This document shows positions 49,457-55,683 of a DNA stretch of 64,000 nt, in pieces. The position numbers and the translations under genes were made by a program. Numbering within the stretch: position 1 is the stretch's first letter; each line of letters opens with the position of its first letter. Source of the DNA: an uncultured Eubacteriales bacterium (GTDB taxonomy: Bacteria > Bacillota > Clostridia > Peptostreptococcales > Anaerovoracaceae); NCBI GenBank assembly GCA_910583765.1, contig CAJTYS010000017.1:13231-77230 (forward strand), written 5' to 3'. The notes beneath the pieces are model-generated. The model was given only the letters and a program-made list of their open reading frames with translations. It had not been told where the DNA came from and made no database searches.

Positions 49457-51132
49457 CGGCGTTCTCCTTTCGCTTTTTCCGGATACCCCTCCTGCAGGCT
49501 CTCCATGCTGTCGAAACAATTACGGGTGATGATCTGCTCTTGACTCACCGCGTCATCGTCTCTATTCATGTTGGGAGTGATGAAAAGCTTGCTGTCTCCA
49601 TAGCCGCCTTCTTTCATCGCTTTCGTCACCATGTCCAGGCCTTCTTCACCCCAACCGCTCAAAGGCGGCCAAACGATCTCCACGCCGTTCCGCTCCGTCT
49701 TCGCGTACAGCCCGCTCAGCAAAGTCGGGCCGTTACTCTTTCCTGTGAAATGTCGCCGAGAGTCTTGCTTCAAATTGGAATACACGGTCTTTCCGGTGCT
49801 GACTTGGATGTTGAACTCTGCGTCATTCTTCAAGAACAGCTGATTCATGATCGCCCCGTCCTCTGTGATCTGATGGTATCCGGCCATTGGATAATAGGGA
49901 AAGCTTCCGTGCAGGTTCATGCCCTGGGAGTTGGCGTAATAGGCTTCATTGGCTCCCGCATATTCCACGATGATGGTTTTGGTCTTGGCCTTTCGATTGT
50001 CGATGAGCAGTGCGTCTTTGTCCCTATGGAATCCCATGGGCCGCCCCTGGCCGTCTGTGACTTTTTTCACGTCATAGCTGTGGGATAAAGTGAAGCGGTA
50101 TTCCTCCAGGTTTTTCGACACGTCCATCTTCACCTTTGCTTTCAGCGTTCTATGGACACTCAGGTCCATGGCGTATTTTTCCACGTCAAATCCACCTTCC
50201 CGTTCCCCGATACGGTAATTTCCAACGCCGTAATAATGCTGGTCCGCCATGGCGGAGCCGGTGCTGCTGAGTCCCATGTCCACCCGGGAAGAAGGGAGTA
50301 TGTAACCAATGAAGGCGGCTGCGCACAGCGTCAGGCAGACTAAACTCTTCCCGCTCAATTTCTTTTGACTGTCACGAAGCAGCAGGATCAGCATCAGGGT
50401 CAAGTTCCAGAATAAAATCAGGCACACCCGATAAGACATCATCGGGAAACCCAGCGCACTATTGGGCATGAATTTCAGGCCTGGGGTCATGATGTTGAAC
50501 ACGTCCAGCAGATTGAACAAATTGACGGCGTAATCCGAAAGGACCATGACCATGGTGGCGATCTCAGTTAGCAGATAAGAAGTGACCAGGACTGTCACCA
50601 TAATGGCAGCGTAACCCATGGCCCGCTTTTCGATCTTTGACAACACCATCCCCAGAAAAATTCCGATAAGGCCGATAAGAAACACGTTGATGAAAAGGCA
50701 CTGGCATATATATTGAGCTGCCATGGCCAGCTGGTCCCATCCTTTCATTCCGTTGGCTTGGAAGGATGCCGCTGTGAGTGCCAAGTCGAAACCAGTGAGC
50801 ACCAAATAATTCAGCAGCAGCACACTGACCATAACCATCATCTGGGCGATGGCCGGCCTGTTGCTGAATCCCATGGCCGTTGTCCTAGCGCTTTCTTCCA
50901 GGCCTGTTCGGTATCGTTCGGAGAAGAATTCATAGCTGAGGATCAAGTACAGCACCAGGATTTGCGGGCAGAGAAGCAGGATGTCTCCGGTGTGGGACAG
51001 CAATTCTATGTCGAACACTTCTCGTGCGTGCCAATAGATCCGCGCCATGTTCCAGAGATTGTACGTCACTAGTGAGATCCAGAGGATTTTTCTTTTGCAA
51101 AAAAGTTTGATTGTTTGTTTGTATAATTCCAT
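49453..51132 (-). CDS. ABC-2-type permease with an M1-peptidase-like ectodomain lacking the zinc site
   Basis: A 559-aa protein. The first half (about 15-285) contains six or seven membrane spans of an ABC-2 permease. The second half (about 290-559) is extracytoplasmic and resembles the N-terminal beta-sandwich of M1 aminopeptidases (SHSYDVKKVT, then FPYYPMAGYHQI near 425-436 and the beta-rich stretch after it), as in permease/M1 fusion proteins of Firmicutes and Bacteroidetes. No HExxH zinc motif is encoded, so the domain probably binds rather than cleaves peptides. First gene behind the ECF-type promoter at 51200-51228, coupled to the ATPase gene. Confidence 0.7.
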   Translation of the reverse strand: MELYKQTIKLFCKRKILWISLVTYNLWNMARIYWHAREVFDIELLSHTGDILLLCPQILVLYLILSYEFFSERYRTGLEESARTTAMGFSNRPAIAQMMVMVSVLLLNYLVLTGFDLALTAASFQANGMKGWDQLAMAAQYICQCLFINVFLIGLIGIFLGMVLSKIEKRAMGYAAIMVTVLVTSYLLTEIATMVMVLSDYAVNLFNLLDVFNIMTPGLKFMPNSALGFPMMSYRVCLILFWNLTLMLILLLRDSQKKLSGKSLVCLTLCAAAFIGYILPSSRVDMGLSSTGSAMADQHYYGVGNYRIGEREGGFDVEKYAMDLSVHRTLKAKVKMDVSKNLEEYRFTLSHSYDVKKVTDGQGRPMGFHRDKDALLIDNRKAKTKTIIVEYAGANEAYYANSQGMNLHGSFPYYPMAGYHQITEDGAIMNQLFLKNDAEFNIQVSTGKTVYSNLKQDSRRHFTGKSNGPTLLSGLYAKTERNGVEIVWPPLSGWGEEGLDMVTKAMKEGGYGDSKLFITPNMNRDDDAVSQEQIITRNCFDSMESLQEGYPEKAKGERR

Positions 51133-51164
51133 AGGGTCGTCCTTTGGTTATTTCCTTCTTTTCT

Positions 51165-51185
51165 TCAATACACACATCTTTTCAT
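51165..51185 (-). other. six-codon leader mini-ORF (MKRCVY)
   Basis: ATG to TGA just behind the ECF-type promoter, as at the three other sites. Confidence 0.35.
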
Positions 51186-51199
51186 TTTCCCTCTATATA

Positions 51200-51228
51200 T
51201 AAGACGAACAACTCGGCAAAATGTTGCA
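51200..51228 (-). promoter_or_regulatory. ECF-type promoter of the 47967-51132 ABC operon
   Basis: Minus strand: TGCAAC (51223-51228), 16-nt spacer, CGTCTTA (51200-51206). Confidence 0.72.
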
Positions 51229-51245
51229 AAAAAACGCAAAATTTT

Positions 51246-51947
51246 TTAATTTTTTTTGGTGAATGAGCAATCACCGAATGCCAATTGCTCATTCACGAAA
51301 GAATCTGCCACTTGCTTTGCCATCGCCTGACTTTCCAGATTTTCCACCGTGTAAACCACGTTTCTATGATTGAAAACGATGATGTATCTCTCTCCGCCCG
51401 CAGAATCATTATGTTCTTCGATCAAATTGACGGAAAGCCCGCTCTTTGTTTGAAAAGGTTCTTTGATTCGATAATATCCCATATGTTCTTCTGGGACTCC
51501 TTCTGTCCCCGCAGCCGTGACAACGGTCATTTTTAGATATGGCTGTGTCTCAATTTTTTCCAGAAAACCATGGACGCTGGTTTTGACCATGGCCTCTTTC
51601 GGGACTCTATAGATTTCTGAAAAGCCTGTGTCTTTGATGTACACGATTTTTGAATTATCATCCGTGAAAAACCGGGAGCGCAAAGAGGTGAATCCCGTCT
51701 CTTCTTCCAGCTCTCTTTCTGACTCGTACCACTTGGAACTGGAAAACCCATCTTCATCTGCGCAATCATATTGGATCTGGCCGTCTTTTAGAGAAAGAGG
51801 GCGAGTCCGATAGGTGTCTTCCAATCGCTTTTCGTTGGATGCCTGGTTGTCGCCGCCTTTTACGATCAGATTTCCCTCCCATAAAAACAGGCCAATAAGC
51901 AGAACGCCTAAAACGCACGCCAAATACATCTTTCTTGATTTCATCAT
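51246..51947 (-). CDS. membrane-anchored extracytoplasmic protein of unknown function
   Basis: A 233-aa protein with an N-terminal anchor (about 8-27), then a soluble outer domain with alternating strands, two Cys residues (about 62 and near the C terminus, in FGDCS) and a closing helix ENLESQAMAKQVADSFV. No family recognised; the shape resembles DUF4367-like envelope proteins. AAAGGAG lies 6 nt before the ATG. A truncated duplicate of its last codons, with the following promoter, occurs at 45111-45165. Located between the ABC operon and the sigma-factor genes, same strand. Confidence 0.7.
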   Translation of the reverse strand: MMKSRKMYLACVLGVLLIGLFLWEGNLIVKGGDNQASNEKRLEDTYRTRPLSLKDGQIQYDCADEDGFSSSKWYESERELEEETGFTSLRSRFFTDDNSKIVYIKDTGFSEIYRVPKEAMVKTSVHGFLEKIETQPYLKMTVVTAAGTEGVPEEHMGYYRIKEPFQTKSGLSVNLIEEHNDSAGGERYIIVFNHRNVVYTVENLESQAMAKQVADSFVNEQLAFGDCSFTKKN

Positions 51948-52003
51948 GAATCTCTCCTTTCCCCATGACCATGGGAACGCTTGTGAAAACCTTTTACAAA
52001 ATA

Positions 52004-52034
52004 GCCAACTGCGCCCTTACGGGAAACAGTTGGC
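52004..52034 (-). terminator. stem-loop terminator after the 52077-52706 gene
   Basis: GCCAACTG (52004-52011) pairs with CAGTTGGC (52027-52034); on the minus strand it is followed by TATTTTG. Confidence 0.65.
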
Positions 52035-52076
52035 ATCGGTTTAATAAGCAACTAACTATTCAAAAATGAATTCACT

Positions 52077-52706
52077 TTATATATTATATAAAGTACCATT
52101 CCCTTTCAAGTATCTCGTTCCTCTTCCAGCACCATTAAACTTTCCTGGATTTATGACTTTCAAGTAGTACTGTTTTCCCTTTGAAAGCCCGTCTGCCACG
52201 CCAGTTGATTGCTTATTCACATAAAGGTTTATAGTTTTTCTGCTAACGCCTCTTAGTAAATCGACACAATACTTGTATCCAGTGTAGCCTTTTACTGCCT
52301 TACCTTCTGGATTTATGACTTTCACAGAATGTATTATCACCTTCGCTTTTGTTGATTTGATCGTAAAGGATTTTTCTGATGTTACGCTGTGAGTTATTTT
52401 GAAAGAAAAATTTTTTGCAACGGTACCTGGTGCTTTTGCCATAGGTTGCAATTGTGAAGCAGCCTCATCTTCCCAAACAAGATATTCTCCCGTTTCTGCG
52501 TTATAGTAGTCTACTGTTCCTACATTTTTCAATACATCTAGGGTTACGTCCTCCGAATCTAATTTCTCAAGCTGTTCAATTGTTTTTACATCTTCCGGTT
52601 TAACCACTTCCACGTTATCTTTATTCTCATGTGCAAAAACGCAGGTGCTCATTGCCATCATCATAACCATTAAGAATAAAACAATCCTTATAAAATTCTT
52701 TTTCAT
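52077..52706 (-). CDS. secreted protein of unknown function
   Basis: A 209-aa protein with a typical signal peptide (about 1-25, cleavage likely after VFA), an acidic linker with repeated V-E/K-V-V-K motifs (about 30-65), and a C-terminal beta-rich domain of about 110 residues (KNFSFKITHSVTSEKSFTIK, then TINLYVNKQSTG and a glycine-rich end). It lacks sortase, lipobox or membrane anchors. The tail is rich in Lys, Gly and Tyr. No family recognised; together with 54341-54865 it may be a secreted effector or ligand of this sigma-factor locus. AAAGGA precedes the ATG; a structured leader lies at 52773-52832. Confidence 0.72.
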   Translation of the reverse strand: MKKNFIRIVLFLMVMMMAMSTCVFAHENKDNVEVVKPEDVKTIEQLEKLDSEDVTLDVLKNVGTVDYYNAETGEYLVWEDEAASQLQPMAKAPGTVAKNFSFKITHSVTSEKSFTIKSTKAKVIIHSVKVINPEGKAVKGYTGYKYCVDLLRGVSRKTINLYVNKQSTGVADGLSKGKQYYLKVINPGKFNGAGRGTRYLKGNGTLYNI

Positions 52707-52772
52707 TGCATAGTTCCTTTCTTTATAAAACTTTCACTTGCTTTTTCCCCCACAATCAGAGATAATATAGAT

Positions 52773-52832
52773 AAGCTTTTCTATCACAGGTTCAGTTACC
52801 CGGCTAAAAGTCTCTGGCCTTTGGAAAAGCTT
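52773..52832 (-). promoter_or_regulatory. structured leader of unknown class before the 52077-52706 gene
   Basis: Perfect outer stem AAGCTTTTC / GAAAAGCTT (52773-52781 and 52824-52832) encloses GGCC and AGCCGGGTAACTGAACC on the minus strand. The latter recalls the 3' half of cyclic-di-GMP-I (GEMM) riboswitches, but the 5' half is not recognisable. A TATATT box near 52764-52769 on the minus strand could instead mark a promoter. Confidence 0.3.
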
Positions 52833-52989
52833 TTTTATTATGTTTTCCCCATTTCATTTTTCCTCCTTCCCCATGTTCTATATAGCTAAAACTCGCTAAC
52901 AAAAGCTTTGGCACAGCATTCTCAGCTCAATGCCAAAATAAACGAGCAGACTAAGCGTTCTTCTATATTTCACAATCACACATTTTGCA

Positions 52990-53718
52990 CTATAGTTGCT
53001 CCAGATTCTCCATGATCCGGATTCCAATGTTTTTGCTGCCGAACCCCGTAACGCCGCAGTCGTAATCATCCGCTACTTTCATCACGGCAAATTCATTTGT
53101 CTCTTTGATTTCGCTGACGTAAAACTCTTCCCCTGTTCGCGGCGAACGATATGGCTCTCCCAGGACTGTGACGGACTTGTCCGATCTGTCGAAATCAAAG
53201 TCAATGTACAGCGGCCTTTTCTCACTGTCTTTGTACACGTATTCCTGCTGCAAAAAGTTTTCTCCCTTACGAATCGTCAGCTGATAGAATTCATACTCTG
53301 GAGGGACATAACCAGGAACATACATCTGCCCGCAGAACTCTGCCGCGCTCTCCAAATCGTCCCAGTCCTTGATCCGCACTACTTCAAATTGATTACCCTC
53401 TTCATCGGTCACTTCTTTGATTTCAAGGGGCGACATGATTCGTGTCACCTTTTTGGAAAACTGTTTTCCGCCGTATGCGCCATCCGCATTCATCCACACT
53501 CCGGCAGAAATGCTGGCCAGCAGGACCACCATGAACATGGCCGCACACCGCCCGATCCGCTTGTACCGCAGGTTCCGCTGTTTTTGCCTGATCCTGCGGC
53601 GAAGCCCATCCCCCATCTCAGGTGCTTGAAAGGTTTCCTGCGCATATAGTTCATTGGCCTCCCGCATCTTTTCACAAAACGCTTTATGCGTGTCGCTTTT
53701 TTCCCTGTTTTTATCCAT
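52990..53718 (-). CDS. putative anti-sigma factor with DUF4367-like outer domain
   Basis: A 242-aa protein: a cytosolic N-terminal region (about 1-55, basic, probable sigma-binding part), one membrane span (about 57-75) and an outer domain (about 80-242) with EVVRIKDWDDLESAAEFCGQ and YVPGYVPPEYEF, features of DUF4367. The start overlaps the end of the ECF sigma gene by 8 bp, the usual arrangement for a sigma/anti-sigma pair. Two outer Cys residues (about 130 and 223) could form a disulfide. Release of the sigma factor on envelope stress or on binding a ligand is inferred. Confidence 0.78.
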   Translation of the reverse strand: MDKNREKSDTHKAFCEKMREANELYAQETFQAPEMGDGLRRRIRQKQRNLRYKRIGRCAAMFMVVLLASISAGVWMNADGAYGGKQFSKKVTRIMSPLEIKEVTDEEGNQFEVVRIKDWDDLESAAEFCGQMYVPGYVPPEYEFYQLTIRKGENFLQQEYVYKDSEKRPLYIDFDFDRSDKSVTVLGEPYRSPRTGEEFYVSEIKETNEFAVMKVADDYDCGVTGFGSKNIGIRIMENLEQL

Positions 53719-54256
53719 CTCTGTCCCCTTTCTCTATTTCTTCAAAGATCTCTTTCAGTTTCTTGATTCCACGAACATAACGGGAGCGCACCGTGTTCAC
53801 ATTAGTTCGCAGCGTCTCGGAAATTTCAATGAAATTATACTCTGCGAAAATATGTAAATGGATCACTTGACGGTATTTCTCATCTAATTGCCGCAAAGCT
53901 TTCATCACGATTCGCTTGTCTTCTTCCGTGATTAATCTCTGCAGGAAATCCGCCTCCAAACTTTCTTGTACAGCGGCCTGCGATTCCATAGCTTCCAACT
54001 GTTCATCCTCCATGGAAACAAATCGCTCATTGTATCTTTTTAGGCTTCGGAAATACAAGTTGGTTTCATTGCGGGTGATTTTCAGCGCCCATTGCTTGAA
54101 TGACGCAATTGAACGCAATTGTCCCACACGGGAAAGGACCAGTTCCATCACATTCTGGGTGATGTCATACGCGGCATCCTCATCATGCAGCCGCAGCACT
54201 GCGGCATGAAACACGTCTTCATAAATTTTTTCCATTTTCTCTTCTAAATGATTCAT
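53711..54256 (-). CDS. ECF-type RNA polymerase sigma factor
   Basis: A 181-aa sigma-70 family protein. Region 2 (about 10-75) has DAAYDITQNVMELVLSRVG and FKQWALKITRNETNLYFRS; region 4 (about 120-170) has LDEKYRQVIHLHIFAEYNFI then the helix-turn-helix ISETLRTNVNTVRSRYVRG. No region 3. Length is typical. It is followed with overlap by a membrane anti-sigma factor gene and preceded by a secreted-protein gene driven by an ECF-type promoter at 54899-54927, so it is probably autoregulated. The five similar promoters at 42431-51228 are its most likely other targets. Confidence 0.93.
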   Translation of the reverse strand: MNHLEEKMEKIYEDVFHAAVLRLHDEDAAYDITQNVMELVLSRVGQLRSIASFKQWALKITRNETNLYFRSLKRYNERFVSMEDEQLEAMESQAAVQESLEADFLQRLITEEDKRIVMKALRQLDEKYRQVIHLHIFAEYNFIEISETLRTNVNTVRSRYVRGIKKLKEIFEEIEKGDRDG

Positions 54257-54340
54257 TGGACTTTTCCTCGGTTTCTGCGTTCTTTACGTTTTTTCACCAT
54301 GATCATGCGCTCTCGTTTAAAGTTCAACTAGTTGATTTTA

Positions 54341-54865
54341 TCATAAATATGCGTATCTGGTCACATTGCGGCCCCCATCAGTCACGGTGCCTTTTACACG
54401 ATAACTCTGCCCTGACTTGATACTGTAAGTCGGCACATGGCTGATGGAACGCCCAGATACTGTTTTTGTGCGAGTCGTTCCACTGACGGTCGCATATTTC
54501 CCTGTGGATTTATTCTTCTTTTGCAGAGAAATGGTAGACTTCATCTGTTTCACACTTGCTGTTCCCTTACCTGTGAGAGTTGCCTTCGCTGATGTTGAAG
54601 ACAAGCGGGAAAAGCTGAGAGTCATACTGCTGACTGCTCTTGGCAGTGGTCCAATCACATTGGGATCATCATCAGAAATCACGCCTTCTCCCTCTTCTGC
54701 TGGGATCTCCCCATCCTCTTCCAGTGGATCCATGGATTCGTTTTGCATAACCGGCAGTTGCTCTGGGCTTTCTGCCGCATGGGAAATGCCGCTGCCTAAA
54801 ATTAAACTTGCAATCACCATGACTCCTACGGTTAACACCATTATCTTCCTTTTGCAAATTTCCAT
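54341..54865 (-). CDS. secreted protein of unknown function, first gene of the sigma operon
   Basis: A 174-aa protein with an N-terminal signal/anchor (about 9-29, cleavage likely after SHA), an acidic linker rich in Glu/Asp (about 32-72), and a basic C-terminal domain of about 95 residues with Ser/Thr-rich strands (SKATLTGKG-like repeats, then TRTKTVSGRSIS and GQSYRVKGTVTDGGRN). No Cys in the mature part. AGGAGG precedes the ATG. As first gene behind the sigma factor's own promoter it may be the sensed or secreted product. No family recognised. Confidence 0.72.
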   Translation of the reverse strand: MEICKRKIMVLTVGVMVIASLILGSGISHAAESPEQLPVMQNESMDPLEEDGEIPAEEGEGVISDDDPNVIGPLPRAVSSMTLSFSRLSSTSAKATLTGKGTASVKQMKSTISLQKKNKSTGKYATVSGTTRTKTVSGRSISHVPTYSIKSGQSYRVKGTVTDGGRNVTRYAYL

Positions 54866-54898
54866 TCTATTCCTCCTTTGAATTTATGCTCTATAATA

Positions 54899-54927
54899 TA
54901 AGATGCTTCGGAACAAAAATCATTGCA
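54899..54927 (-). promoter_or_regulatory. ECF-type promoter of the secreted protein/sigma/anti-sigma operon
   Basis: Minus strand: TGCAAT (54922-54927), 16-nt spacer, CATCTTA (54899-54905). The weakest match of the six, but with the same spacing and the GTTTTTTGCAA approach sequence. Confidence 0.6.
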
Positions 54928-55017
54928 AAAAACGGTAAGAAATTTGTAGAATTTTTTATGAACCATTGAAGATTGGAGAAGGATGAACAAATATACAAAT
55001 ACTTGCCACGCACTGCC

Positions 55018-55217
55018 TTTTACCACCAAATCCAGCTTTTTTTGATTTTGGTGGTAAAATCAAGAGTGTTTTTGGTGATTATTAAAGCTCTCATCTATTT
55101 AATTTACATAATCTTATTCATTATGTAAATCATCGACTTTTTTCGACATCCAAAATACGCAGGAATCCTAGTTTGTTACCACCAAATCAAATTTTTTATC
55201 CTTTTGGTGGTAACAAA
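55018..55217. mobile_element. 200-bp element of three inverted repeats with GGTGGTAA ends
   Basis: No gene. Left hairpin: TTTTACCACCAAA (55018-55030) with TTTTGGTGGTAAAA (55046-55059). Centre: ATTTACATAAT / ATTATGTAAAT (55102-55112, 55120-55130). Right hairpin: TTTGTTACCACCAAA (55172-55186) with TTTTGGTGGTAACAAA (55202-55217). Related hairpins at both ends recall non-autonomous elements that depend on an IS200/IS605-type transposase, but a protein-binding region is also possible. No transposase is present. Confidence 0.4.
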
Positions 55218-55302
55218 GTCAGCTTTGTCGATTCTTCTTCAATAGTGCTCTTTGTTGACATTATGGAAATATCGCAGAGGATATTTCCTGCATCATAAAA
55301 AG
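55210..55302 (+). repeat. full-length copy (about 93 bp) of the dispersed intergenic repeat
   Basis: TAACAAAGTCAGCTTTGTCG, then CTTTGTTGACATTATGGAAA and GGATATTTCCTGCATCATAA. Aligns with 18976-19066 over its length. Confidence 0.6.
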
Positions 55303-55339
55303 GCCGCAGACCTCTACACCCCTAGCTTCTACTTCCTTT

Positions 55340-55683
55340 TTCCCACTTAAGAAGTCCCCTCCCTGGCACAGACAGCCGCATCCGCCCAGCTTTCAGATGC
55401 TAAATTCCGGGTTCTTAGAAGTCCTCACTGGCGCAGGCAGCGGCCGCCGCTGGGCCTCTCGAACACACAAAAAGCCGCCGTATTAGGATCCTCCAATCTC
55501 TAACACGGCAGCTCCTTGCCTTTCAAATTTTACCGCAGATCCGCATCTTTGGCCCTGTCTTTGTGACGCACGGGAAAGATCGCCAGTGATAGTTCCAGGC
55601 TATCAACAAAGCTTGCCGCCGAGAGCATCATCATCAAGCGGCACCGGCAAAGCCGGCTTCGTCATTTCGCTGCGATCTTTCTG
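55340..55683. other. gene-free, GC-rich stretch with a tandem duplication
   Basis: No gene supported. Units of about 48 bp at about 55348-55395 and 55412-55461 share AGAAGTCC, then CTGGC(A/G)CAG(A/G)CAGC. Short GC-rich dyads (GCCGTATTAG/CTAACACGGC near 55483-55513; CCGGC-AAA-GCCGG near 55645-55656) may be terminators for the M28 gene that ends at 55684. Confidence 0.35.
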
